64,000 nucleotides of DNA from Clavelina lepadiformis. Taxonomy: Eukaryota > Chordata > Ascidiacea > Aplousobranchia > Clavelinidae. Shown piece by piece: positions 51,285-64,000 of the stretch (positions within the stretch are counted from its first letter, which is position 1; each line of letters opens with the position of its first letter). The notes under the pieces are model-generated. The model made no database searches and was not told the DNA's origin. It saw only the letters and a program-made list of their open reading frames with translations. Made by a program: the position numbers and the translations under genes. The DNA lies in the NCBI RefSeq assembly GCF_947623445.1, contig NC_135245.1:19041501-19105500 (forward strand). Direction: 5' to 3'.

Positions 51285-54200
51285 ATGGGATTCTTGTGGT
51301 TGGTTCTGACGCTCAGCTGTTTTGCGGTTTTCAACAGAGCATTTGGTAAATTTTAAAAAAATAGCTAATTATTTGGAGTAAGTTGTTGAAAAAGATTTTG
51401 AGATTTGTAAGTTAACAAATTAGAAAAAGTTCAAGAATTTTTTGAACTTTCTTTACGGCAATCTTGAAACCAAAGCGAGTTTCAACATGTGTAACAGAAT
51501 TTTGCACGACTACTCTTAAGCTATACATCAAGTATGCACGGTAAAGATAAAGTTACATTAAGCCGTGTGTTGGCTCATGGTCACCGCCACTTGTACATAA
51601 AATGGTTTCACCAGGTAAAGTTACTTCCCACGCAAGATTAAACAGTATACAACACCGCGTTACCGATACACATGTAGATGCATGTCATGTTGTATAACGT
51701 TTTGTACTTTTTAAACAGCTTTAGTATTTCACATTTTAGGCCATGCAAATGACACGATTGTACTTGCAGGAAGTATATTTAGTTTGGGTTTGGTTCCCGA
51801 CCGAGAAGGTCTTTGTATGCTGTTGTTAATGAATTACCTGTTAATAAATTGAGCTTAAGTTTTGGTTGATGTGATTGGCGGTTAGCGGTAAAAGATCTGG
51901 AAAAATTCCAACGTTACACATGCATATATATATATATACTGTAAAATACGAAAATCCATTTAAGTTTATGCTATTAAATTCTTATATAATTACCATGCAA
52001 AATGCAAATCAATAAAGATGAAGGATGATATCATTATACATCGACATCAACAATTTTAGGTAACTTGTAGATTCAACTTGTAACCTCATTGTTTCAAAGA
52101 TACAAGTTCCTGTGGAAACGAATTCACAGCAACCAACGAGCAGCAGACTTTCACATCACCCGGCTGGCCCGATGATTATGAAAATGATCTTTTCTGTTTA
52201 TGGACAATCACTGCAGAGACTGGAAAGGTTATACGACTGGAATTTTTATCGTTCGCCACCGAAGACGGTTTTGATTTTCTTGAAGTGGGTTTTCAATAAT
52301 TCCCTTAAAATTAATGTAAAATTATCAAAATTTTGACAATGAATTTCAAAATCTATTTTTATTTTTTAAGTTAGCTGCTGGAGAATTGTGTTTTTTTACA
52401 AGTTTACACTATTTTTTTTGATGATATTTTTTTTATGATTTTAATGCTCATGTTTTTTAACAAGCAAAAATATGTATATACACTTGGTATTAGATTCGCA
52501 GCGAAAATGGGTCAACACTACTTCATATAAGTGGCAGCGACATACCAGATCCATTATACTCCGCTGACGATGTGATCGAAATACTTTTTGATTCGGACTT
52601 CTTTGTAGCAGACAAAGGTTTCGAAATCGCGTTTTCTGGTAGGTTTATTGATCAGTAACTCGCAAAATAGTAGACTTAACAACTTATCATTCAGACACAT
52701 GTGAGAATATTATTGAAGTGAATTTCCGCAATGAAAATCTAGTAAGAACAAAAGGTTCATAAATTTACAAGTTGTAATTGCAATCACTTCACAATTTGAT
52801 ATTGTTGGACACTTGACCTTGAGAAAGTGTACATTATATTTCGTACTACGCTTTCCGACTCTGCTGATCAAATCTCAGCATAAGTAACTGAATCCACCCA
52901 GCGAACGCCAATGAAATTTCACGACAAACATAATTTTTTTTCAGAAACACAACTTCTTTCCTCGCCACCTACATCTCAAAGTGCAGGTTTGATTAATTGA
53001 TAAACATTTCCCACTGTCTTGTGTTCGTTTGAAATAACAACTTGACAGTTCACTGTTAACTTCTCATAGCGCTTTCAATGCTTTTATCTGGCTTGGCACA
53101 GCTGATCTCCCAATGAACAAAACTTTTTACTAGCCTGCGGGGACGAATTAACTGCAACCAGTGAAATCCAATCTTTCCGCTCTCCCGGTTGGCCTCATTA
53201 CTACCAAAATAATGTGTCGTGTTTGTGGACGATGAACGCCGAAGCAGGAAAAGGAATTCAACTCAAAATTCGTTACTTCATCACGGAATGGTGCTGCGAT
53301 GTATTGAGCGTAAGTCTACTGTATATTTCCAGGAGGCCAAGGTCATCTTATCTATAAACTCTACATAGTGGATAGTGTATACCTACGTTTAATGAGAATT
53401 TAGAGTACAAAGGTTGCGCTTTCAATTAATTGTATATCGAGTTTGAAATTATTCTATTATTGCTGTGGAGTTTATATTTATCCAAGTTACGTTTAATTTA
53501 AGATTCGCGACAAAACTGGGTCGACGCTTTATGAATTAAGCGGCAATGTTGTTCCAGCCGCAGTAGTTATTCCTGAAAAGGAGATCGAAATAATTTTTAT
53601 TTCAAATCCAACCACAAGAAGTGAAGGTTTTGAGATTCTGTTTACTGGTAAATAGGCAGTCATATTGTTGGACTTTCTTGTTTAGGAGATCATTTGTTTT
53701 GAATGACATTAAAAAATGGATAATTTAACGTTTTTAGAAACCGAAAAAGAACCACCAGCTCTTCTTATAATTGCGACAGGTAATTGATTTAAATTTACGC
53801 TTGTTTGTATAAATGTGACTATGATACTGGTCTCAGGTGTAACTTTTAAAACTGAAAAATTTGTTTAACTGTACGAAATATTGGATAGAAAGAAAGTTAA
53901 AATACCGGGATTTTGAGAATAGGGTATTTTCCTGAAATCAAACACTACAGTATCGCATAAAGCAGCGATCAACTTAATATTCTTTATTTAATATTTTAAT
54001 ATTCAACTTATTTAATATTCGCCCTGAATTTTGCAATTGTACCCCTGGGGGTGCAAGTATGTCCCAGTTTGGGATTTGTGCTTACAGTAGCCTATTATTT
54101 TGAAACGATGGAAAGTATGACGGATAGATTTGATCGATCATCATCTTCATCAAGAGTTTTTGGTTATATTTTGACTTCTAGCGCCTACGTGCGGAGATGA

Positions 54201-57200
54201 ATTTTCAGCAACCGATGAAGAACAGACACTTACATCTCCGGGTTGGCCCGATGACTATGCCAATAACCTGCATTGTTTGTGGAGAATCACCACCGAGACC
54301 AAGAAACGAATAAGACTGTGGTTTCTCTCGTTTAACACAGAATGGTGTTGCGATATGCTTAGTGTCAGTTAAGCTGCTATTTATGTTTTTATCTTTCATT
54401 TCATTTACTATGGCTTTTTACCTGAAATGTCAAAGGTATTTTACGTTCACAAACTTCTAAAAATGAATTGTAAAGATTTTTTTATTTTTTACCATTATCA
54501 GCATCGATGTATATTTTTTTTGATGCTTTTATATAAATATTTCAAAACAATGTCTTGTTATTTTGTGCTTTAAGTTTAACAGTTAACTTTAACTTTACCA
54601 GCCGTATGAGATGATAAATTTAGTTTATCACCATTTATTAAAACATTATCTTTGTTATAAAAACTAAATAATAAATATTATACGAAAGATTCGCAATGAA
54701 AATAGATCAATAATCTATGAGATGAGCGGACCTATATATTGGCCTGAGCAAATAAGCTTTGCTGAAAACAAAATTGAAATTGTTTTCATCTCTGACCGAA
54801 ATGTTGCAGAAGCTGGATTTCAGATTTCGTTCGATGGTAAACTATAATAGATAATAAAGTTTACGTATTTATAGGTTTGTGGCGAGAGAGATCTATTGTA
54901 ATTTATACATGTGTAAATTTCAATTGCCAATAATGTGCATATTATGATATAAATGTGTATAGCATCGCTACTAATTACCTGATGATTACTAAGACATTAA
55001 GTGAGACATCAATTAGTTTTTATAGTAAATGTTTTACACTTCTAATTTCATCATTAAATAAGTCTTGTCAATTTAAGAGTTGCCAAAATTAGACAAATTT
55101 TTTAAAGTAATAGAAACTATCCCATGCGGAGGCGAATTCGCGGCAAGTAATGAAAGTCAAAGACTAAGAACTCCCGATTGGTCAGGTGATTACGGAAACT
55201 ATCTTTCTTGTTCATGGAAGATCACATCGGTGACGACGGCCGCAATACAACTGGAGTTTTTATTATTTAAGATTGAAGAGTGCTGCGACAAGTTTAGCGT
55301 AAGATAGCCTTTAAGTATCAAGAATGTGTTTTAAAGAAATATTTAACTTTTAAAGTTTTTTAATTCCTACATTCCTTGTCTGCCAAAATGCACTGATAAG
55401 TTTTCATATTTTACGAAATTTTTTACAAATTTATGGTTTTTGTAGATTCGAAACGAAAAGGGAATAACTATAAAGAACATTAGCGGTGGTGATGTTCTCC
55501 CAGACACACTCATGTTGTCTGAGAATGTAATTGAAATAATTTTTATTTCACAAAAGTTCAGGAGAGCGACAGGATTTGATATTAGTTTTGTTGGTAAAAT
55601 CAAATTATTTTCTACATATTTGAGCTGCTGCTGTCGGAAATCTTCCATTTTAAAAACATCGCCCAAGTTTTGAGCTAAAATTTAACTTTTTAAGACGCCC
55701 GGGCTTAACACTCTATGTACCAGCATCAGTTATTTTTTGCTCAATTGCCACAAATGGGAAAGTCGAAGTCTTCCTGTCTCTAGTAATACAGAAGCACGAC
55801 TCAATTTGTAGTCTCGCTGTAAAGATGGAAGGTTCCCGACACAGCTGTGTACTTCGCATAATCTGTCGGTTGTTAAGTAATATCGGTCGAATCTAAGCTA
55901 TCACGTAATTCATGTCCAAATAAATGAAACGTTTTTCTTCTTAGATTCCAGTCTAGAGTCTGCGCCCTTTGCAAGTAAGTGATAGTAGTAACTTTTTCAC
56001 CGATTAGGTGTTTGTCGTAATATATCTAATTTGTCAAAATTTCTAATTGGTGAATTGTTTTGGCAAAATGATAAATCGTTTTAATTCATTTGTTTGCAAT
56101 GATGTTTACTAAATTTTTTCGTTACAAGAAATAACAAATAATTTTAAGCAGTGTTTAGTTGACTATAGGTCAAACTTTGTTATTAAATACTAACAAATAA
56201 AATATTAATCTTTAATAAACGTTTTTATGGAAGCTCGGTGTTAAAATATTTACTGCAGGTTAATACCAGGCGCTGTAGGTGTTATAGGTTTTATGTAATT
56301 TTATTGGCTGTAAACAAACATTTTAAGTAAAGTAATCATAAGTCAGTAACAAAAAGTTTTGACATTTAATAACTGCTAAATTTTGACATTTATGGAAACC
56401 TTTGTCTATATTTATAGCTTGTGAAAGTCTGCCAATTGTCAATAACGCAGCTTTTGTAGCTGCGAATTTGCTGTCCAGCCATTATTATACGGCGTACTAC
56501 TTCTGTGACTCTGGATTGATAGCTGATAACATATTGGCAACTTATGTAAACTGTAGAAACTCCAACAACATTTTTGAGAAAATTGAAATGTGTTGTCAAG
56601 CGCCAGGCAATTTCTCATGCATGGAACCTTCTTTCGGTAAATTTATATTTTATATTTAGATTCTTAACTCACGTCAAATATGTCACAAAATAAGTAAATA
56701 TGTCGCAAAACCTTTATTCGTTTTCCTCTGCAGGTTGCGGTAATCCTCCGTTGCTCGTTAACGGTGGGTTTAGTGCCGATGTGGGGGTGGTTACCCAGCC
56801 AAACGAGCCCTTTCCATTGGACACACAAATAGAATATTTCTGCATCGATGGATTTAAATTGGACGATCCTGATGGATTCACCAGCACCTGCCTTCAAGAC
56901 AACAGATGGAGTTTGATTCAAAGTTCACCTGAATTTCCAAGATGCCAATCAGGTTCTTTGTCACGTCATGTTGTTAGGCTTCTAGCAGTTCGAGCAAAGC
57001 AAAGTTTTTAAGCACAAGCTTGCTGACGATATTGCTTAGTCTTGAAGCATCCATTGAGCATCGGTTAAACTTTACCTTGGCCGGATAAGCATATAAATGT
57101 GCTGGCTCAAACAAACCCAACCCGAAAGCATTGACGCATGCCTTTAATTTTTATCTGTGTTCACAAAATTTTCCGTCGATATCATGGAGATGTTAAATAA

Positions 57201-60200
57201 ATTTTATTTTGTCTGATAAGCCATTGTTCTCTTAGATGATTGTGGATCACTTCCAGAAGCTAAAAACTCGGTTATTATTGCGACGTCAACCACGGAAGGT
57301 TCTGTTGCGAATTACGTCTGCGATCCCGGATACTTTACTAATGACGTCACAGAAACCACCTGCCGACGAAGCGGATATTTTACCTTATTTTGGGATTTGG
57401 AAGTTATTCCCATATGCTCGCTTGCCGTAACAGGTGAAAATAGACTTGGACAATTTATGAACTGGTTTAGGCTTTGGGGCATTGCGTGCTCTTGCAGTAA
57501 AATTTAAACATCTCCGCGATAACTTTGCTCGATATCACAGCTGGAAAGCGATGTAGTTATAACTTATAAGTCCATTTCCTCTGTTGTGATTCAGGTTGTG
57601 GAAACCCACCGCGATTAAAAGGCGGCGTGGCTGTCGGAAAACGTGGAACATATATAGAGGGCGACATTGCTTGGTACATGTGCCCGGGAGAACAAACCTT
57701 TGATCCGATGGTAGAAGTTGGTAAGACGACATGTTTAGACAACAATCTCTGGAGTGTCATAGAAACAGGACCGTGTGCCGGTGAGGTTTTGACAGGTTTA
57801 CTGCGGTTGCAAATTTCCTTGAGCAAGTAACAGAAGTTACAGTTTTCATGCATTTTACCTATACTCTGAGAAGAAAGTATCGACCAATATATTATGTTAA
57901 AAGCTGTGGTGTATTGAACTTGACATAAAGTTTTGTTTTAGCCTATCTCCTGACCAGTGAAAGTACAATAAATAAATGACCAGCTGAGTAAAAAGCGAAG
58001 TTTTTTCTAGATCATTATGACCCTGGGCTAACTGTTTCGGCTCGTTTTGTATTTTTTGGACCCAGGGAAGACCTGTCATACTTCCCCAATCACGTGGCTC
58101 ACACCAATGAGATTGTTGAAAACGGTCTCGAGTTTCCTACGGTGGAGAACGTCCTGATGTTTCCAGTAGCAATAAACACCGCACCTCCGACAAAATTGTC
58201 CACAGTAAATGCATCCAGTGCGCAGCTCACCAGGGCCAAAATAACTGAAGCCCAGGTAGCCAGCGCAGAGGAATCTGGACTGGATGTCTCCGGTACGCCC
58301 TTAATCGGTGCGAAAATCTCAAGCGTTTGTGGGTTTCCGGGAATATGTGTGGGTACAATACGTGATATTTACATCAACTGCTTCAACCAAACTCTTCTCT
58401 CTTGTCAACAATGTGGAGTAGGAAGAGCAATCGTCTTCCTCATCTTGATGGTTATCTTCGGATTGATGATATTCGTCGGCAATGCTCTTGTTATATGCGT
58501 CGGTTACAGGCGATGGAAGCGAAGAAATGCGACCAAGTTAGACATATGTAAAACATCGTTGGCTGCTGCTGATACTTTAACAGGTGGATTGGTCTATGTA
58601 CATGTACTTTTGATTTGCTGGAAACACTTTACCATCAGGAAGATAATTATTCCACTTGTTCATTTATGTACCCACAGGCGTTCAAATACTGGTGGTGTTG
58701 GTCTATAACTTCAGCTGGTCCATGAACCTTACTCCGATTGAGCTCGACCAACAACAACTCCTCCTGCAGGGATCAGCACAAGCATATGTGGGTGGAATTT
58801 TGCTCCTGTTCAGCTTAACATCATCCCTCTATCATCTGCTTTACATGGGAGGAGAGAGAATCTATGCTATCACCAAACCTTTACAATATAAATGGCAAAG
58901 TAACACATCTCTATATGCTGGACTTGTTTTGGTTTGGATTGTCTCCATTATAACAGCTACAATATTTGGTAAGACAGTTTTTCAATGCTCCTTTATTCCT
59001 AATTGTGCAAGGTAAAATCTCATAAGACAACAAGCCATGGATTATTGCCTTCAACAAAACGGCAAAAGAGACTTCTTACAAAAATCACAGTAGTAATTAT
59101 AAAAATATTGTCAAACTTAAATGTTTTTTAATTAAAAAGAAGATAAAAGCTATCAAGTTGTTCTAACTAAAATAAAATGAAACAAAAGCACTTCTTGTTC
59201 TTATTTTGTTACAAAGTTTGTTTTATAACTTATTGAAAGCAAAATGGCTGTTAACAATTTTTGGATGGGTTCAGTTATTTGCTCGCTAAAGCAGAAAACC
59301 TGTTCTTACAACAGAAAAAAGCATTGCTAAAATTAAAAAAATTATAGAATGTTGTTTTCTAAATCTCAGCTTGGTTTCCTGGAAAATTCATCTTCACCTA
59401 CATGACGACAACATTCCTCTTCTATCCTGCTCTTCATGAAGATCCTCAACATCATGACTACACAGTTGCCATTGCGTTGATGGCACTATTTTATATTCTC
59501 CCTTTCTTGTGTCTGGTCAGTTGATTGAAATTTCCCAATGAACGAACAATTTGTTGAAGATATTTTACTTGACCGTTTATAAAATATTTTGCGTTCTAAT
59601 TTTATTAGATGCTGGAATACAGACTTGTGAATAGAATGCTTTGTATAACTTTGAAAATTGTAAATTATTTTCAACAGAGTGCTTCGTGTGTATTCGCTGG
59701 TGTGTTCATCTTTCATAGCTGGAGAAATGAGCCTTTAGTTGGGAAAGAAAACAGCAAAATCTCAGACTCCAAGAGAAAACAAAGGGTTTCAATTCTGAAA
59801 ACGATATCCTTGATGCAAATTGGATTTACTATAACTTTATGTAGGATTAGTTTTGCAACGTTTTGTTAAGTCGGCATTAATCTCCAAAATTTACCAAAAA
59901 TGTCAATATTATTAAAAAACAATTAATATTATACTCCGTGAAGATTACGCTTTAAATTTCGAATTTTATAAAGAAACGAAACTAAAAGTGAAAGTTTTTG
60001 TTTCCAGTTCCCATCGTGGTAGTTGCTGGTTTGTTTTATTCGGGACACTTGGATTGCAACAGCATTGGTCAACCTAACATGGCTGCATTTTATGTCAGCA
60101 TGAGTAACAGGTATATTGGCGATTGTCCGATATATTGTAGCTTGATGCACTTTAAACAAGTAAACTTTTTTACGTCTATTTCAATATTTTTTTCTTATAG

Positions 60201-60291
60201 TTTGGTCAACTTCGTCATCTACAGCGCTCGAGAGAAGAATTTTCGTCAAGACAGTATCGACATATTTCGACCTCGCTCGATTACCCAGTAA
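51285..60291 (+). CDS. CUB-sushi-7TM receptor, cluster copy 3
   Basis: Twenty-two in-phase exons, 1237 residues: 51285-51345, 52100-52284, 52494-52638, 52945-52986, 53134-53309, 53503-53647, 53738-53779, 54182-54363, 54689-54836, 55078-55298, 55446-55593, 55945-55974, 56418-56636, 56734-56952, 57236-57433, 57595-57780, 58011-58583, 58678-58968, 59370-59515, 59678-59840, 60008-60110 and 60201-60291. The signal peptide is MGFLWLVLTLSCFAVFNRAF. Four CUB domains follow, each from two exons (CGNEFTATNEQQTFTSPGWP; CGDELTATSEIQ; CGDEFSATDEEQ; CGGEFAASNESQ), then four sushi-like modules matching those of copy 2 exon for exon. A stalk and a class A 7TM region follow, with GNALVICVGYRRWKR, GGERIYAITKPLQY and NSLVNFVIYSAR. 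CUB and CCP modules normally bind proteins or carbohydrates, so they may capture ligand for the 7TM part. I do not know this domain order from vertebrate receptors. AATAAA follows at 60298. Confidence 0.9.
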
Positions 60292-60297
60292 TCGAAA

Positions 60298-60303
60298 AAT
60301 AAA
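60298..60303 (+). terminator. Polyadenylation signal of receptor copy 3
   Basis: AATAAA only seven bases after the stop codon, implying a very short 3' UTR if it is used. Confidence 0.5.
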
Positions 60304-62529
60304 TGTTGGAATAGGCCTATAACTGAAGAAATTCTAGTGATTATAATGCTTTGATCCTTTCCGCAAGTTAGTGTCCGAAAAGCAATGCAAGCCAAGGAGT
60401 TTTTGAACTGTGATAACCAACAAAGCAACATTGTCCATCTTTTCATTTACTTGATAAGAAAATCAGCATTGCACGATTTATTATTAATATTATTATTATA
60501 ATTAATGTATCATAGTTACACGTGGCTGCTTTAAATTCGTTTTTGTATAGTAGAAGTTCGTTGTGATAGGCTAGTATACGGTGTTGTAGCTACATTGTGT
60601 TATATATCTGCTCACTCAGCGCTGGAATTAAGCAAAATACTTTTTTGTCATTTTAGTATTGCAAAACGACATTACACTTTTTCTGGTGTACTCATTTAAT
60701 TATAATTAAACTTACGTGCAGTCGATCCTTCTATCTGTTGCTACACTTTAGTTTGAAGCTTTTAGAAAAGCAATGCTATTAAATTGTAACAGACTGTTAA
60801 GAGAAAATTATTAGTGTTGTAACTAAAGCGTTTTCTTTCAAAAAATATTTTGTGAGTTTCTATGCCGGTAGCAGTTCTGAGACAATTTGCAGTTGTCACC
60901 AATAAGAAACGTGAATAACAAAGTAAAACCTGAGCTTGCTTGGCTTGAAGCCTAGTGTAGTAAACGAAGAAAATAAAAATAAGCGTAAAGTAATAATTAA
61001 AAGAGAATCTTTTTCAAAAAAGAATGTCTCAACTACTGTAATACCGAACCGGACCGAACTACTACAATACTACTATAATATCAAAAAATTTGAATTAAGT
61101 ATTTGTTAAATTTCGTATTGTATGAAAATTGCATTAAAATCATTTCAAAATCGATGAAGATCGGAAATACTGCTTGTTTGTGGAGTTGCTTGCTGCTAGT
61201 TTGTCTTTGAGTTTGTTCATTTTGTATTTAACAACTGAAACCTGCTTCCCACGCTTAGTTTATACGGTTGTGTCTTTAACCGCCACCACGTTGACTGGGA
61301 ATACAAATACCCCAATACTTTATGCAGTACAGTAAGTAAGTACGTCGTCTAAACACGGACGAAGTGACGATAGTACTTACAGCAATATATAGGTTATATT
61401 TAAACATGTACTACAATATGTAGTATTTTAAATGCTAGCTTAGTATCTATGGTAAACCGCAGAGAAACAAAAAAATTAAAGAACTACGAAGGGGAATCCC
61501 CAATATATGAGGTTACTGAACACTTGGGCACAACAGCTACAGTGTAGTTGGAGGCTATGCGTAGAAAGCATTGGGTAAGTCACTAGGTCAGGCTTAACCT
61601 TACCGTATTTGTCAAAGAATGCAATTGCCATGCCTCTCGTTATGGCCTAATATAATAAACGCAAAGAGTAACCAAGTTTGAAACGTTTTGTAAGCTGACA
61701 TATTGTTGCCGGTGGGCCTGTATAATTTATTATTCTTTTCGGGTCCAATTCCAAAAAAGACAATGTATAATACCTTAGATACAGTCTTAGTTGTGTAAAA
61801 AATTTAGAAAAAAGGATTAAATTTGCAAAGTTATATACCATATATATCAGAACATGTGATGATTGCAGTAACAATGTTGGTTGTTTTAGAATTAAGGCAG
61901 TGACTTTCTGAAACTAACGTAAAACGATAGAGAACTGATAGATAGGAACCAGTTGTCAGCATATGTTGAAGTGGTCCTGAGCAGTAACCAGTAACTCATG
62001 CAGAAAGATACGTAATCAGTGGATGAGAGAAATACTTGGCAGATTGCTAATGCTTTAAACCTTCAAAATAGTAGGTACCGGTGCCCATAAAATTGGTGCT
62101 GAGAGAGAGAATTTATTGTTATTGTATTACACAATACAATTCTACACAATTGATTGGTGTGGGGCAGCGAAAAAACCTCTCGGTCACCCAGGTCAGTTGC
62201 CCCTTAAAATGGTTGATTTTTAAACGCTATGTTACTTAGCGTAATATAATTATAAACCTGAACATGTGCCAATTTTACAGGTATCACCGATTCATTTTAG
62301 TAGTAAGGCTTATGGAACTATGACAGTGAGTCAGAAAATACAAGATGAGAATTACAGACCACCCAACCAGTTTGAAAATATGAACCTTATTTGCTGTAAT
62401 ATTGCTTGTTGTACTTCTGCATGGTGATGGTTTCAGGAACTGATTTTGATCATGCTAAATGATGAATGACATCAATATAAAACTACCAGTCCGACATGCC
62501 AAAATTTGGTTGTATTAAGAAAGACATTA
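60304..62529. other. Spacer downstream of receptor copy 3
   Basis: AT-rich, no supported exon on either strand. A GAGAGAGAGAAT tract followed by partly palindromic ACAATACAATTCTACACAATT sits near 62100-62155 and may be the end of a degraded repeat. Confidence 0.4.
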
Positions 62530-62978
62530 CACTAGGCGATATAGCTGCTTATTATGATATTAAGGTGAACTTGTTTTGCTTTTATTTGTAACTAACTTTT
62601 ACTTATAACTTGTGTGATTCCCAAACTGCGTGCCGCCACAGATTCTCAGGTGTGCCGAGAATCTTTTTGGAATTTTGGAAAAGAACTGTGTAAATATTTA
62701 AAATAAGGCATGTAGACAAGCATATGCGACTTAAAAGCGCTCTAACTGCTTCAATAGCTGATAACTAAGCACATGTCCATCCAATAAGCACATCCATTGC
62801 ATTAACACCTGAAAATAAATTTTTTTAAAGCAACTTTTTTTATTTTGTACGTGTGCCGCGAGCATTTTATAATTTTTCTAGTGTGCCACAAGCTGAAAAA
62901 GTTTGGGAACCACTGCACTAGGCGATAAAACTGATTGTTATGATATTAAGGTGAACTTGTGTTGCTTTTATTCGAGAT
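62530..62978. repeat. Duplicated flank, about 60 bases, 386 bases apart
   Basis: CACTAGGCGATA, then TATGATATTAAGGTGAACTT and TTGCTTTTATT, appears at 62530-62590 and again at 62916-62978 in the same orientation. The second copy abuts the right end of a hAT-like element. Confidence 0.7.
62616..62915. mobile_element. Probable hAT-type MITE
   Basis: The right end, as reverse complement, reads CAGTGGTTCCCAAACTTTTT and GTGGCACAC. The left end carries ATTCCCAAACTGCGTGCC. GTGTGCC blocks occur inside both ends. No coding capacity. The left terminus is degraded, so its boundary is approximate. Confidence 0.6.
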
Positions 62979-63136
62979 ACGTAGACAGCATGCTTACACT
63001 TTTTGTACTTTTTAAGAGATCGTAGATCATCGAGAACAGTTCAACAACTCTCCGGCAATCCATAAGCTAAACTTTACATACCGATGTACCAATACCAAGT
63101 AGGCAACTTGTCATCGAGCTTTTATCTGTTTTCAGG

Positions 63137-63300
63137 CAGAGTCGGCAAGAGTTTTGCTTCATGCACGGTGCCTTTTCATCATAGCTCTCAAAAGATCGGA
63201 GTTTACCGGATTCATTCATTTCATGATAAATCAAGAAGCCTGGAAGATTTTTGTTATGTGGAGACGGACTCTGGTGGGTTTATGGTGGGAGACAGTGTGG
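63137..63300 (+). other. Coding-like stretch, unresolved
   Basis: A pyrimidine-rich acceptor (CTGTTTTCAG) is followed by about 160 bases open in two plus-strand frames, one reading SFASCTVPFHH and CYVETDSGG. A donor (GTATGA) ends it. I could not chain it in phase to a neighbouring exon, and no known domain is visible. It may be an exon of an unfinished gene or chance. Confidence 0.25.
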
Positions 63301-63790
63301 TATGACCTGATATTGCAACAACTCTCCTGAATCAAGTTATATTCAACTTAATTTTTGCATATTCTTAGCTAATTCAATGAAGAATGGACGGTTCGGTCAG
63401 CTTCTACAGAAACTGAAAAGGCTACAAATTTGGTTTTGGCAACATCAGTGGACAACAACAACAGCAGTAGGTGCGTTTGCTTTTTGATTTTTATGTTGAT
63501 TAGATGAAATGTATGTAAAAAAATAATGTGTTACAGATCAGAATATGACTTTGCACTTGTATCTATGCGCAGGTCTTGAAACATTCATGAAATAACAAAT
63601 ACAGCCGGCTATAAACTTCGCATCGATATGCAAGATTTTAAAAACCAAAAGAGATTTGCGAAACACAGGTTAACGACATTATTAAGTTTTGCCTGAGTTA
63701 TACGAATACGTTTATCGATGTATTTAACAACGTGTTTTTGTAGTGAGTTTAATGTTGGTTCAGAAGCAACCCATTGAACATTATACATAG

Positions 63791-64000
63791 ATGGTTACTT
63801 GGGCACTGCAGGTAACATTATTTTCGATCCTGTTTAACCTGCTTGGTTAATAATATTTTGTCAATACAACCCTGCATGGCAACTTTCTTGCACTGCAGGC
63901 GATAATCTTTTACTGGCATAGAAAGATGAAATTTTTCATCTACGATTCGGACAACGACCCAAAACGGCAAGAAAATTGCAGTTTCCAAAGCGCATGGTGG
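63791..64000 (+). CDS. Possible 5' end of a gene running off the window
   Basis: A short exon (63791-63811, MVTWALQ, donor GTAACA) joins in phase 0 to an open stretch from 63899 to the window end after a strong acceptor (TTGCACTGCAG). The joined sequence continues AIIFYWHRKMKFFIYDSDND. No domain recognised. The reading stays open at the edge. Confidence 0.3.

Overview
The window looks like chordate, tunicate (Ciona-type) genomic DNA. It is AT-rich, genes sit close together, and most have many small exons with GT-AG introns of a few hundred bases. The protein families are metazoan and chordate (LARP6, FACT subunit SSRP1, CART-type neuropeptide precursors, rhodopsin-like receptors). SINEs, hAT-type MITEs and foldback elements fill introns and spacers. 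The species call is inference. I built all gene models by hand from splice signals, reading phase and protein similarity; every complete model sums to a whole number of codons.

Layout: (1) 515-4951 (+) LARP6, an RNA-binding La-related protein with La motif, RRM and C-terminal SUZ-C box. (2) 5409-10091 (-) a seven-exon gene for a 293-residue protein with PGY-G motifs like those of axonemal microtubule inner proteins; it converges on LARP6. (3) 11291-12453 and 13785-15349 (+) two tandem four-exon genes for small secreted precursors. Each ends in a six-cysteine domain with the cysteine spacing of CART, preceded by a KR cleavage site. In the second gene the cysteine domain lies in a different frame from the longest open frame of its exon, so a simple ORF scan misses it. 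(4) 16518-23265 (+) SSRP1, complete in 16 exons. (5) 25331-36583 (+) a 760-residue coiled-coil protein with a C-terminal membrane anchor; its third intron holds a 3.3-kb near-perfect palindromic DNA transposon. (6) 39306-60291, a cluster of three related seven-transmembrane receptors, two on the minus strand and one divergent on the plus strand. Their ectodomains differ stepwise: none recognised; four sushi-like modules; four CUB plus four sushi-like modules.

The most notable content is the pair of CART-like precursors and the CUB-sushi-7TM receptor cluster. The receptors share exon boundaries and phases, and a stretch of near-identity limited to the first transmembrane exons suggests gene conversion. 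The left half holds one RNA-regulatory gene, one probable ciliary gene and two secreted peptide genes. SSRP1 is a housekeeping histone chaperone gene. The right half is the receptor cluster. I see no operon-like linkage of function.

The last 3.7 kb (60.3-64 kb) is mostly repeats and spacer, with weak coding-like stretches that may start another gene running off the window.
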